From Gelidibacter algens (lineage in GTDB: Bacteria; Bacteroidota; Bacteroidia; Flavobacteriales; Flavobacteriaceae): 64,000 nucleotides of DNA. This document shows positions 53,543 through 64,000 of the stretch, one piece after another. The DNA is taken from the NCBI RefSeq assembly GCF_001678675.1, contig NZ_LZRN01000012.1, forward strand, positions 47,224-111,223, written 5' to 3'. Below the pieces are notes generated by a model. The model did no database searches. It was not told the DNA's origin and worked only from the letters and a program-made list of their open reading frames with translations. Position 1 is the stretch's first letter; the number at the start of each line of letters is the position of its first letter. A program made the position numbers and the translations under genes.

Positions 53543-56290
53543 TTAGTTTATTTTTTTAGTTTTTAATCTTAACGCATTTGCAATTACAGAAACCGAGCTA
53601 AAACTCATTGCCAGCGCTGCTATCATAGGCGATAACAAGATCCCGAAAAATGGGAATAATACGCCTGCTGCGATTGGAACGCCAAGTGTATTATAAATGA
53701 GTGCAAAAAATAGATTCTGTTTGATGTTTCTCATGACGGCGTGACTCAAATTTTTTGCTTTTACAATCCCGTGCAAATCGCCTTTGACTAAGGTAATCAT
53801 GGCGCTTTCAATGGCCACATCGGTTCCTGTTCCCATGGCAATCCCAACATCACTTTTGGCAAGGGCGGGTGCATCGTTGATGCCGTCGCCAGCCATGGCA
53901 ACTACTTTGCCTTGTTCCTGTAATTTGGTTACTTCTTTGAGTTTGTCTTCGGGTAGCATGCCTGCTTTAAAATCGGCAAGGTTGAGTTCACTAGCCACGG
54001 CATGAGCGGTGTCGTGATTGTCTCCCGTTAACATGATGACAGCAATCCCTTTGTCTTGCAGTTCTTTAATCGCTTTGGCACTCGTCTTCTTAATTTTATC
54101 GCCTATGACGACATAGCCTGAGACTTCGCCATCGACCGCCAAGTAAGAAACGGTTTTGCCTTGTTTCTGAAAGGATTGTACTTCGGTTTCCATTTCAGTT
54201 GAAATAGTGGCTTTTGCATAGGCCATCATTTTGGCATTTCCTAAATCGAGTTTTTTGCCATCCACCGTGCCTTCTACACCTTTACCGGTTACGGCACTGA
54301 AGTTTTCGGTTTTTGAAATTTCGGTTTTTTGTGCTTTACCGTATTTGACAGTGGCTTCAGCAAGCGGATGCTCACTGGAACTGTTGAGCGACACGATGAA
54401 TTTCAGGATTTCGCTTTCGGAAAAATTTGCACCGAAAATGCCTATTTTTTCAACCGTTGGTTTCCCTTCCGTAATGGTTCCCGTTTTATCGATGATGAGG
54501 GTGTCTACTTTATCCAATTTCTCAAGGGCTTCGGCATTTTTAATCAATACACCGTTTTGCGCACCTTTACCAACACCAACCATTATTGACATAGGTGTTG
54601 CCAATCCCAAAGCACAAGGACAGGCAATAATAAGCACAGCAATAGCATTGACCAAGGCATAAACGTAGGCTGGTTCTGGACCCCAAATTGCCCAAACTGC
54701 AAAAGTGATTAATGAAATACCGACGACCACAGGCACAAAATAGCCTGAAACCGTATCTGCCAGTTTTTGAATGGGCGCACGACTGCGGCTCGCGTCATTG
54801 ACCATGTGTATAATTTGAGAAAGCAAGGTATCGCTCCCCACTTTTTCGGCTTTCATCAAGAATGATTGATTGCCGTTGATGGTGCCGCTGCTTACTTTAT
54901 CAGCTTCGGCTTTGTCAACGGGAATGGGCTCTCCAGAAATCATGGATTCATCTACGGTGGTATGTCCTTCCGTAATCACACCATCCACAGGGATTTTATC
55001 GCCTGGTTTTACCCGTAAAATATCTCCTTTTTGAATCTGATCTATGGAAACTTCTTCTTCGGTGCCATCTACTACTTTAATGGCTTTATTTGGTGCGAGT
55101 TTTAGTAATTCTTTTACTGCGGAATTGGTTTTGCTATGGGCACGCGCTTCCAGTACTTGTCCCATCAATACCAAAGTGAGAATTACGGTAGCCGCTTCAA
55201 AGTACACGTGAACTGCGCCAGATTCTGTTTTAAATTGTTCTGGAAAAAAATCTGGGAACAACATCCCAAAAACACTGAATAGCCAAGCCACACCTGCACC
55301 AATACCAATGAGCGTGAACATGTTGAGGTTCCATGTTTTGATACTGCGATAGGCGCGTTCAAAAAACATCCAGGTGGCGTAGAATACCACAGGAATGGAG
55401 AGACCGAATTGAATCCAGTTCCACCATTTCTGTTCCATCAGGTCATATAATGGATTGTTTGGAATCATCTCGCTCATTGCCATCAAGAAAATGGGCAAGG
55501 TGAAAGCAACTGCAACCCAGAATTTCTTAAGTAGATTTTTATAGGTTTTTTCTTCGGAAGAACTATCGGGTTGCATCGGAACGAGATCCATCCCGCAAAT
55601 TGGGCAGGCTCCGGGTTCATCTTCTACGATTTCAGGATGCATGGGGCAGGTCCATTGTTCTGAAGTCGTTGCCGATAGGTTTTGCTCTTCTACCAAATCC
55701 ATTCCGCATACTGGACAATCGCCAGGTTTGTCGTAGGTTTTGTCGCCTTCGCAGTGCATAGGGCAGTAGAATAGCCCTGACCCCCCAAGGGGACTTTTCT
55801 CACTCTTATCTTTGGAATTCTTTGGGCTCCTCCCCTCTGGAAAGGTTGTGAGGGGACTCTTATGAATGCTATAGCTGCCACCATCATCTTTAAGAGCTTT
55901 TTGAAATTTTTCAATAGGAATATGTGCTTCCATTTCAATTGTAGTTTCCTCTTTTTCCAGATCAACCATAGCCTTTGAAACGCCTTCAACTTTAGAAAGT
56001 ATTTTTTCAACGTGGCTTCTGCATCCGTTGCAGGTCATTCCATGTATGTGATAGTTGTGTGTCATCAAGCCTTTTCCTTCTGGCATATGGATACTATACC
56101 TACCACCATCATCTTTAAGCGCTTTTTGAAATGTTTCGATAGGAATGTGTGCTTCCATTTCGATTATAGCTTCCGATTTTTCTAAATCTACAGAAGCCTT
56201 GGTCACGCCATCTACTTCAGAAAGTGTTTTTTCAACGTGGCTTCTGCATCCGTTGCAGGTCATTCCATGTATGTGATAGGTGTGTTTCAT
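53543..56290 (-). CDS. copA: Copper-translocating P1B-type ATPase (CopA)
   Basis: A 915-residue pump that exports Cu(I). Two nearly identical HMA domains (residues 1-70 and 77-143, each with HGMTCNGCRSHVEK), two YHS-like heavy-metal-binding motifs (CPMHCEGDKTYDKPGDCPVC and CPMHPEIVEDEPGACPIC), then the pump: CPCALGLATPMS near 555, DKTGTITEGKP near 598, SEHPLAEA, GDGINDAPALAKSDVG near 800. The duplicated HMA domain suggests recent tandem duplication. Between HMA2 and the first metal motif a repeat-derived linker has been inserted in frame. Confidence 0.95.
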   Translation of the reverse strand: MKHTYHIHGMTCNGCRSHVEKTLSEVDGVTKASVDLEKSEAIIEMEAHIPIETFQKALKDDGGRYSIHMPEGKGLMTHNYHIHGMTCNGCRSHVEKILSKVEGVSKAMVDLEKEETTIEMEAHIPIEKFQKALKDDGGSYSIHKSPLTTFPEGRSPKNSKDKSEKSPLGGSGLFYCPMHCEGDKTYDKPGDCPVCGMDLVEEQNLSATTSEQWTCPMHPEIVEDEPGACPICGMDLVPMQPDSSSEEKTYKNLLKKFWVAVAFTLPIFLMAMSEMIPNNPLYDLMEQKWWNWIQFGLSIPVVFYATWMFFERAYRSIKTWNLNMFTLIGIGAGVAWLFSVFGMLFPDFFPEQFKTESGAVHVYFEAATVILTLVLMGQVLEARAHSKTNSAVKELLKLAPNKAIKVVDGTEEEVSIDQIQKGDILRVKPGDKIPVDGVITEGHTTVDESMISGEPIPVDKAEADKVSSGTINGNQSFLMKAEKVGSDTLLSQIIHMVNDASRSRAPIQKLADTVSGYFVPVVVGISLITFAVWAIWGPEPAYVYALVNAIAVLIIACPCALGLATPMSIMVGVGKGAQNGVLIKNAEALEKLDKVDTLIIDKTGTITEGKPTVEKIGIFGANFSESEILKFIVSLNSSSEHPLAEATVKYGKAQKTEISKTENFSAVTGKGVEGTVDGKKLDLGNAKMMAYAKATISTEMETEVQSFQKQGKTVSYLAVDGEVSGYVVIGDKIKKTSAKAIKELQDKGIAVIMLTGDNHDTAHAVASELNLADFKAGMLPEDKLKEVTKLQEQGKVVAMAGDGINDAPALAKSDVGIAMGTGTDVAIESAMITLVKGDLHGIVKAKNLSHAVMRNIKQNLFFALIYNTLGVPIAAGVLFPFFGILLSPMIAALAMSFSSVSVIANALRLKTKKIN
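55774..55858. repeat. Intergenic-type palindrome lying inside copA
   Basis: CCCTGACCCCCCAAGGGGAC at one end and CCCCTCTGGAAAGG with GTGAGGGGACT at the other resemble GC-rich palindromes common between genes in Bacteroidota. Here the block is translated in frame as the linker between HMA2 and the first metal-binding motif (SPLTTFPEGRSPKNSKDKSE). It looks like an insertion that kept the reading frame. Confidence 0.5.
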
Positions 56291-56363
56291 TGGTATTGAA
56301 ATTATTATTTGTTCAAAAATACTTCTCGTTTATCATATTCATTGGTAGAATTTTGGCTACTAT

Positions 56364-56921
56364 TTACACAATTTGGTCAATGGCCTTTCTGTTCCATTGT
56401 TGCAGATTTTTAAATGCCGTCATCGACATGCCTGTGACGTTTTTGAACTGCCTTGCCAAATGACCACTGTTATTGTAATCTAAACTGTAGGCTATTTCAG
56501 AAAAATTCAACTGTCCCAACTGTATCAGTTCTTTTACCTTTTCAATTTTTAGATTGATTTCATATTTTTCAATGGTCATCCCTTCCGTTTTACTGAACAG
56601 CTTGCTTAAGGCTGAAGCCGATTTGTTAAAGGTCTTAGCTAAAAATGAAGAGAGATTTGCGTTGTCTTGATTTTCAATTTTTTTAATAAGTGCAATCTTT
56701 ATTTCTTCAATCAATACTTCCGTTTCCTCTTTTATGATTTCAAAGCCGTGTTTCTTAAGTGTCTGTTCTAGTATAGAATTGTCACGAGGGATATTTCCGT
56801 TAAGAACTACCTGACCCAATTCAAGCGAATTAACAGTATAACCCAAATTTTTTAGTTCGCCTAATACAGTCGACTTGCAACGGTCGCAGACCATGTTCTT
56901 GATGTGAAGGATTTGCGTCAT
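56364..56921 (-). CDS. HMA-like domain fused to AraC-type HTH regulator
   Basis: A 185-residue protein. Residues 1-65 look like an HMA metal-binding domain (ILHIKNMVCDRCKSTVLGEL, with CxxC). Residues 85-185 form an AraC-type double helix-turn-helix (NKSASALSKLFSKTEGMTIE, LNFSEIAYSLDYNNSGHLAR QFKNVTGMSM). It likely senses Cu(I) directly and controls this cluster. It lies 73 bases upstream of copA, in the same direction. Confidence 0.85.
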   Translation of the reverse strand: MTQILHIKNMVCDRCKSTVLGELKNLGYTVNSLELGQVVLNGNIPRDNSILEQTLKKHGFEIIKEETEVLIEEIKIALIKKIENQDNANLSSFLAKTFNKSASALSKLFSKTEGMTIEKYEINLKIEKVKELIQLGQLNFSEIAYSLDYNNSGHLARQFKNVTGMSMTAFKNLQQWNRKAIDQIV

Positions 56922-56922
56922 G

Positions 56923-57216
56923 TTATTTTAATTTTTTTCGCATGGCTTCTGAAATATTTTCAGCATAAACACCATAGGCGTCGACCAAAACACCTTTTAC
57001 TCCTTTTTTTGAATGTACGGCGTAAAGAATACTGTTGTCGTCGGTACTGCTCATGCCTTCAAACCGAAAGACTTCATCGACTTCAAAATCTTCGGGATGT
57101 ATTTTTAATTTTAATGAATGGCATTCGATATGTTCATGCTTCAAATTAAAATCATAAGTGTAACCACGTTCTTGCAAACTGTTGATGGCTTCTGAAAGGG
57201 TGTCGTAATTTTCCAT
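56923..57216 (-). CDS. Small conserved protein of the copper cluster
   Basis: A 97-residue soluble protein starting MENYDTLSEAINSLQERGYT and containing HPEDFEVDEVFRFEGMSSTD and a VKGVLVDAYGVYAENIS end. Short proteins of this kind in Bacteroidota are often labelled phosphoribosylpyrophosphate synthetase, but no PRPP-synthase motif is visible, so that label is not supported. Its stop lies 1 base before the regulator start: coupled expression. Role unknown. Confidence 0.7.
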   Translation of the reverse strand: MENYDTLSEAINSLQERGYTYDFNLKHEHIECHSLKLKIHPEDFEVDEVFRFEGMSSTDDNSILYAVHSKKGVKGVLVDAYGVYAENISEAMRKKLK

Positions 57217-57237
57217 TTGAAATTTGTTTAAGATTAA

Positions 57238-57693
57238 TTATTCTATAGTATCTATCAAGCTATACATATAATTTTCTAATGTGCTCTTGTCTGAATCACT
57301 TAAAATGGCATTCCTATGCATCAATGTGTAAGAGTATAGTGGCATTTCAGCGTCTTTCACTTGATTGATAATAGCCTTTAATTTACTCCTTTTCCTTCTA
57401 TCTGAAAGCTCATCCCAAGTATTAAAATTCAATTCACCTTTACCATGTTTAACGTGGTCTTCCAAAAACCAAGCTGCAGGCTGTATCTTGTTGTACCAAG
57501 GATAACCTGTGTTATTACTGTGACAATCGTAGCAGGATTCTTGTAAAATGGCACTGATATTTTGCGGTGGATTGTTGACCAACAAAAAATCAGTATTTGG
57601 TACCACGCTATTTTGATTGCGCTCCGTGGGAAAAAATTGGATGGCCACAAAAGCAAACAAAAATAACCAAGCTATGATTTTAAAAATTTTCAT
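57238..57693 (-). CDS. Haem-binding-domain protein
   Basis: A 151-residue protein with an N-terminal membrane anchor (IIAWLFLFAFVAIQFFP) and a single c-type haem motif in ESCYDCHSNNTGYPWYNKIQ. This is the short flavobacterial haem-binding domain family. The haem would face the periplasm; it could pass electrons or sense redox state near the multicopper oxidase. That role is inferred from context. Confidence 0.85.
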   Translation of the reverse strand: MKIFKIIAWLFLFAFVAIQFFPTERNQNSVVPNTDFLLVNNPPQNISAILQESCYDCHSNNTGYPWYNKIQPAAWFLEDHVKHGKGELNFNTWDELSDRRKRSKLKAIINQVKDAEMPLYSYTLMHRNAILSDSDKSTLENYMYSLIDTIE

Positions 57694-57762
57694 CTTTACT
57701 TTGTTAAACCGACAAGGAACCCCGCTGAAGGGCGGGGAACACCTTGCAGGTTTATGTGCTGG

Positions 57763-58422
57763 TTACATAGTGGATTTGATTTCCTTTTGCACGTTACCAC
57801 AGGTCATCATTTTGCTTCCATAATATGGGTTTTTAATGTCTTTTTCCATACTCAACCACGCACTGCCTCTATCGTACATTGGGCAAAATTGTTGGTATAA
57901 GGTTGCGTCGGTTCCCGTAATTGCTACCATATCCATCATATCTTTACTCAAGGATTTAAAATGCTCGCGTTGGTGGTCCATTTCGCTTTTGCCGATATGT
58001 TCGGCATGCTCTTTAGCATCTGTAATGATGTCTTTGAGTTCTTTTTGTTGTTCTGCAGTATAACTGCTAACATCAAAGCCCTTTAACGTGCTTACCATTT
58101 TATTTCCTGCTTTTGCAGCGGCATCTTTATTGGTCGCCACCAAAGCATCTTTAACCGCCATATAATCTGCCACTACTTGTTTAGCATCCGTGTTCTGCAT
58201 ATTGGAATCCATCATAGTATTGGAGGTGTCCATAGTGTCATTATTCAACATTGAACTATCGTGATCCATTATTGAATCATTATGATCCATCATTGAATTA
58301 TCATGTTCCATCATTGAATCATCCTGATGCCCTTCTACTTTTTTAGTATCTCTACAAGACATTGCTGTAAGGCTTAAAAAAGCCATTGTCAAAATTGCTG
58401 TTGTTACGCGTACTTTTTTCAT
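57763..58422 (-). CDS. DUF3347 lipoprotein with Met/His/Asp-rich repeat
   Basis: A 219-residue lipoprotein (lipobox LTAMSCRD). Residues 30-75 are a low-complexity run of MMDHND/IMDHDS units, likely a copper-binding tail. The DUF3347 domain follows (VVADYMAVKDALVATNKDAA) with the conserved end FCPMYDRGSAWLSMEKDIKN PYYGSKMMTCG. The same end closes the CusB-like adaptor, so the two share a metal-binding module. Confidence 0.85.
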   Translation of the reverse strand: MKKVRVTTAILTMAFLSLTAMSCRDTKKVEGHQDDSMMEHDNSMMDHNDSIMDHDSSMLNNDTMDTSNTMMDSNMQNTDAKQVVADYMAVKDALVATNKDAAAKAGNKMVSTLKGFDVSSYTAEQQKELKDIITDAKEHAEHIGKSEMDHQREHFKSLSKDMMDMVAITGTDATLYQQFCPMYDRGSAWLSMEKDIKNPYYGSKMMTCGNVQKEIKSTM

Positions 58423-58476
58423 ACTTTTTTGATTTAAGTTTTGATTATAAATTAGTGTTTATTCATTTTTAAAGCC

Positions 58477-58863
58477 TTATAATTTTTCAATTACTTTCTC
58501 GAGCATTGCCGTTATGTCCTTAGCGATCCCGTTCAGCTTTTCATTTTCCACAGCTTGCATTGATGCCATTGGGCTTACAGCTGCTACCTCAATAACGCCG
58601 TCTTCAATTTCCTGCACGATGACATTACAAGGAAGCATTGTCCCAATTTTATCTTCTGCCTGTAGGGCTTTGTATGCATAAGGTGGATTACAGGCACCAA
58701 GGATTTTGTACTTCTTGAAATCCACATCAAGTTTCTTTTTCATGGTTTCTTTTATGTCGATTTCTGTGAGTATGCCAAAACCTTCTTCTTTCAATCCTTT
58801 TGTGACTTTATCGATTGCCTCTTCAAAAGTGCCTTGGATTTTTTTGTTAAAATAATACTTCAT
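58477..58863 (-). CDS. DUF302 protein
   Basis: A 128-residue cytoplasmic protein with the DUF302 layout: FEEAIDKVTKGLKEEGFGIL at the start, YKILGACNPPYAYKALQAED (conserved CNP) in the middle and LPCNVIVQE with the second Cys. DUF302 genes commonly accompany metal resistance and sulfur genes; the biochemical role is not known. Confidence 0.88.
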   Translation of the reverse strand: MKYYFNKKIQGTFEEAIDKVTKGLKEEGFGILTEIDIKETMKKKLDVDFKKYKILGACNPPYAYKALQAEDKIGTMLPCNVIVQEIEDGVIEVAAVSPMASMQAVENEKLNGIAKDITAMLEKVIEKL

Positions 58864-58868
58864 TGTTT

Positions 58869-59022
58869 TTAATTTTTAGTGTTCAACGTTCGTTTTTGTT
58901 CTTCAAATTCTTCTTTGTTTATCTCGCCTTTGGCGAACCGGTTGTCCAGAATATCCATTGGATTTTCTCTCTTCACCCAATACAAGCACAACCGGTATCA
59001 GTATCCACCACCACATCATCAT
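58869..59022 (-). pseudogene. SHOCT-domain small protein, frameshifted
   Basis: From the ATG at 59022 it reads MMMWWWILIPVVLVL (membrane span); the SHOCT part YWVKRENPMDILDNRFAKGE INKEEFEEQKRTL ends at 58869 but lies in another frame. One base must be gained or lost near 58980-59000. The whole would be about 50 residues. Small SHOCT proteins are frequent in copper clusters. No long A-run is at the break. Confidence 0.7.
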
Positions 59023-59080
59023 AACTTTATTGTTTTAATAGCTAACTAATTGTTTTTTATTTGTAGTTCAGAAGAGGAAT

Positions 59081-59707
59081 TTATTGTCCTTTATTTTTCA
59101 TTTTCCCTTTCATCTTTTGCATCATTTCAGGATGTTTTTCCATCATTTTCTGCATCATTTCTTGCATCATTTCAGGATTTTCATTCATCATCTGCATCAT
59201 CTTTTCTTTCATCTCATTGTTCATCATTTTATTGTTGTGGATTGTATCCATCAGCATTTTACGACCCATTTCACTCCCCATCATTTTATCGAGCATTTTT
59301 GACTGCATCTGTTGCATCATTTCTGGTTTGTTTTCCATCATCATCTCCATTTTTGATTGCATTTGTTGCATCATTTCCGGGTTTTTTTCCATCATCATCT
59401 GCATATGGGATTGCATTTTTTCTTTCATGTCGGGATTTTTCTCCATCATCATTTTCATGTTTCCAGATTCCATCTGTTCCATCTGAGCCTTCATCATTAT
59501 CTTTTTGGCTTCTTCATTTTTTTGTGCTTCATTGATGAAATTGGTCAATTGGACAGGGTTTGAAATGATTTCTTGATAAATAGCCTTTCTATTTTCTTCT
59601 ACCTGCAATGTCTCGTTGGCATTGAAGGTTGATTTGCAACTGATCATTGTTCCCACTAATCCAATTGCCATCAAAATTTTTACGGTGGTTGTTCTTGCAT
59701 TTTTCAT
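59081..59707 (-). CDS. Methionine-rich lipoprotein, probable copper binder
   Basis: A 208-residue lipoprotein (lipobox VGTMISCKS). From about residue 65 to the end it consists of methionine-rich repeats such as MMMEKNPEMMQQMQSKM, in which Met makes up about a third of the residues; it is predicted to be helical. Met-rich segments bind Cu(I) in the periplasm. No known enzyme domain. It may buffer copper at the membrane for the oxidase and pump encoded next to it. Confidence 0.8.
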   Translation of the reverse strand: MKNARTTTVKILMAIGLVGTMISCKSTFNANETLQVEENRKAIYQEIISNPVQLTNFINEAQKNEEAKKIMMKAQMEQMESGNMKMMMEKNPDMKEKMQSHMQMMMEKNPEMMQQMQSKMEMMMENKPEMMQQMQSKMLDKMMGSEMGRKMLMDTIHNNKMMNNEMKEKMMQMMNENPEMMQEMMQKMMEKHPEMMQKMKGKMKNKGQ

Positions 59708-59740
59708 ATGTATTGATTTTAAATTATTTATATGTATTTT

Positions 59741-61054
59741 TTATTCTGAATCCTGGTTGTGTTTATCGGTTGTCAAAAACCATCTTTCTCCTGAAAGGAT
59801 AAGCGTCATGGCCACAAATGCCACGATGATGACTGTGATATCTGAGCTTGCTTTGATCCATAAAAAAGCACATAAAACGATGACGTCTAAAAGTATCGCA
59901 ATTATGATTATAGCTGAATTGGCCTTGACTTCTTTTCTTAAGTTACGTAATATTCCCCATTGGATACCGATATCCATCACTAAATAAAATATGGCACCTA
60001 GAGACGCGATACGGCTTAAATCGAAAAATATAGTGAGTATAATTGCAATAATGGCAACATATACCAACATGTGTTTTTGAACATTCCCAGGCATACCAAA
60101 ATGTTTGTGCGGAATAAGCTTCATATCCGTTAACATTGCTGTCATTCTTGATACGGCAAAGATGCTGGCTATAATTCCAGATATGGTCGCTACAATGGCT
60201 ATACCAACAGTGAACCATAATCCGTACTTACCAAAAGCCGGCTTGGAAGCTTCGGCCAATGAATAATCCTTTGCTGCAACAATTTCTGAAATAGTTAAAT
60301 TTGATGACACTGCAAATGCCACTAATAAATATAGTATAGTACATACTAAAAGTGAAATTATAATTGCCCGCCCCACATTCTTTTTTGGATTTGTAATTTC
60401 TCCACCGCTGTTTGTGATTGTGGTAAATCCTTTGTACGCCAAAATAGACAAGGCCAGTGCCCCTAAATAATCTGTGGTCGCATACTCTGTCGAATTACTT
60501 AATGTAATAGCCGCCTGAAAATAAAATCCAGCAGCGTAGAGCGCTCCTATGGCAAAAATAGCGATACCTCCAACCTTTATGATAGCCATAACTAATGACG
60601 ACTTTCCAATAATGTTGTTTCCTGAAATATTAATTAGAAAAGCTCCCACAATAAGAAGTACTCCTAATATGGGAACCCAAACACTATTGTTGCCTACATT
60701 AAAGAGCTGCAAGGTATAAGAACCAAAAGTACGGGCGACCAGACTCTCATTGATAATCATTGAAAATGCCATTAAAAGTGCACCCGATGCAGCAACGGTT
60801 CCTTTGCCATAAGCTTTGACCAAATACATCGCTATACCGCCAGAGGACGGAAATGCATTTGACAGTTTGATATAACCATAAGCACTAAATCCTGAAATTA
60901 TCGCTCCAGCAATGAAGGCAAGTGGAAATAAATTGCCAGAGAGTTCAGCAACCTGACCCAATAAGGCAAAAATTCCCGCACCAATCATTACACCAGTACC
61001 TAATGCTACAGCTCCTATTAGTGATAGACTGTCCTTTTTATAGTTATTATCCAT
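59741..61054 (-). CDS. APC-family amino acid permease
   Basis: A 437-residue permease with twelve membrane spans. It opens SLIGAVALGTGVMIGAGIFA LLGQ, the APC core motif, and contains YLVKAYGKGTVAASGALLMA and ALALSILAYKGFTTITNSGG EI. It starts 2 bases after the multicopper oxidase stop, so it is cotranscribed with copper genes. The substrate is unknown; a role in moving metal-binding amino acids such as His or Cys is a guess. Confidence 0.88.
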   Translation of the reverse strand: MDNNYKKDSLSLIGAVALGTGVMIGAGIFALLGQVAELSGNLFPLAFIAGAIISGFSAYGYIKLSNAFPSSGGIAMYLVKAYGKGTVAASGALLMAFSMIINESLVARTFGSYTLQLFNVGNNSVWVPILGVLLIVGAFLINISGNNIIGKSSLVMAIIKVGGIAIFAIGALYAAGFYFQAAITLSNSTEYATTDYLGALALSILAYKGFTTITNSGGEITNPKKNVGRAIIISLLVCTILYLLVAFAVSSNLTISEIVAAKDYSLAEASKPAFGKYGLWFTVGIAIVATISGIIASIFAVSRMTAMLTDMKLIPHKHFGMPGNVQKHMLVYVAIIAIILTIFFDLSRIASLGAIFYLVMDIGIQWGILRNLRKEVKANSAIIIIAILLDVIVLCAFLWIKASSDITVIIVAFVAMTLILSGERWFLTTDKHNQDSE

Positions 61055-61056
61055 AT

Positions 61057-63540
<2,484 letters not shown>

Positions 63541-63575
63541 TTCGGATAGTCTTTTAAATTGCAATTTATCTCTTA

Positions 63576-63626
63576 GACCTAACAGGTTTTCAAAACCTGT
63601 TAGGTCTGGGGAAACCTGTTAGGTCC
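63576..63626. repeat. REP-like palindromes, two and a half units
   Basis: GACCTAACAGG, TTTTCAAAA and CCTGTTAGGTC form a palindrome, followed by one more CCTGTTAGGTCC half. Same core as at 52663-52695. Lies between the oxidase gene and the RAYT gene. Confidence 0.75.
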
Positions 63627-63634
63627 TAATAATT

Positions 63635-64000
63635 CTATTCTAAACTGATTTCCTGAATAACGTCTACGTTAATATTCTTCGATTTTAAGACATACTTGAA
63701 ATTATCTACATCATCAAAAAATTGGATAACCTCATCCCTTTTTAATAAAGTTTCTTTTTGGCTAATCAAAGCAGCATACGATGAATATTTATAGGTTCTA
63801 AAGTCATCTATTTGATGGTGCGATGCGTTTGTGTTCACATATATAATCAGGTTTAAAAAATATTCCTCTTCGGAAATTTTTATTCTTTTCAAATGTTCTT
63901 GAAACAAACTGCCTTTTCTGTTGTATCTTTTGTTAATTGCTTTGGTATAGGCATTTAACATATTTGAAAATGGCTGATGCAAAACTGTTTTTTTTTCCTT
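63635..64000 (-). CDS. REP-associated tyrosine transposase (RAYT/Y1 type), 5' part cut by window edge
   Basis: The frame is open to the right edge. It reads HQPFSNMLNAYTKAINKRYN RKGSLFQEHLKRIKISEEEY, then YVNTNASHHQIDDFRTYKYS SYAAL, which is the C-terminal half of the single-stranded-DNA Y1 transposase family found as lone genes in Bacteroidota. The HUH motif would be beyond the edge. The REP-like palindromes directly downstream are its probable substrates. Confidence 0.8.
   Translation of the reverse strand, partial: KEKKTVLHQPFSNMLNAYTKAINKRYNRKGSLFQEHLKRIKISEEEYFLNLIIYVNTNASHHQIDDFRTYKYSSYAALISQKETLLKRDEVIQFFDDVDNFKYVLKSKNINVDVIQEISLE

Noticed and set aside
56923..57216. PRPP synthetase label for the small copper-cluster protein
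   Set aside because: 97 residues and no PRPP-synthase motif; the label would be carried over from databases, not from the sequence.
59050..59563. Forward-strand ORFs rich in Phe, His and Ser opposite the Met-rich lipoprotein
   Set aside because: Shadows of the ATG-rich reverse gene (CAT/CAG complement); no start context or family.

Overview
This window reads as the chromosome of a low-GC member of the Bacteroidota, most likely family Flavobacteriaceae. The indications are the TAnnTTTG promoter boxes, the TonB-receptor/DUF4249 pair, LytTR response regulators paired with TPR histidine kinases, a hypoxanthine phosphoribosyltransferase-adenylate kinase fusion, and the many short secreted or lipobox-carrying proteins. 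I cannot name the genus.

Layout. 1-11.4 kb is core backbone: the start of gcvP, an ECF sigma factor with its small partner, an M3 peptidase, purK-purE, the hpt-adk fusion, obg, an SDR and an LRR protein. At 11,598 lies an initiator tRNA-fMet gene. From there to about 44.4 kb the DNA has the character of an old genomic island. Its left edge is the tRNA 3' end, a second copy of that 3' end follows directly, and a decayed third copy sits at 44.3 kb beside two decayed tyrosine recombinases (42.0-42.6 kb). Inside are small accessory genes, gene fragments, partial duplications and cassette-like insertions. From 44.7 kb the backbone returns (AGCS symporter, L,D-transpeptidase, Mla-type lipid ABC operon). 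50.9-63.6 kb is a long one-direction copper/heavy-metal cluster: CusB-like adaptor, DUF305 protein, CopA ATPase, HMA-AraC regulator, haem-binding protein, DUF3347, DUF302, SHOCT, Met-rich lipoprotein, APC permease and a multicopper oxidase fused to a CopB-like barrel. The window ends in a RAYT-type transposase next to short palindromic repeats.

The most notable system is a repeated regulatory module in the island. A conserved block of about 75 bp (direct repeats around ACGTCGT, then a TACTTTTG promoter box) occurs three times: before a secreted-protein gene set (12.2 kb), before a TonB receptor-DUF4249 operon (17 kb), and before a two-gene ankyrin operon (36.8 kb). In all three cases a LytTR response regulator gene lies head-to-head on the other side, 37-47 bp away. 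It is intact, with its TPR histidine kinase, at 36.9 kb, and survives only as decayed N-terminal coding sequence at 12.1 and 16.7 kb. This suggests one two-component system that may still control three target operons.

A second notable structure is a 590-bp cassette carrying a DUF3995 gene. It sits in a duplicated gene fragment exactly between G and TT of GTTATAC, with the core-site complementarity expected of an integron gene cassette. Similar but weaker signatures flank two reverse-strand genes at 28-30 kb.

Many frameshifts occur, several in A-runs. They could be true decay or sequencing error. All identifications come from reading the sequence; no database search was run.
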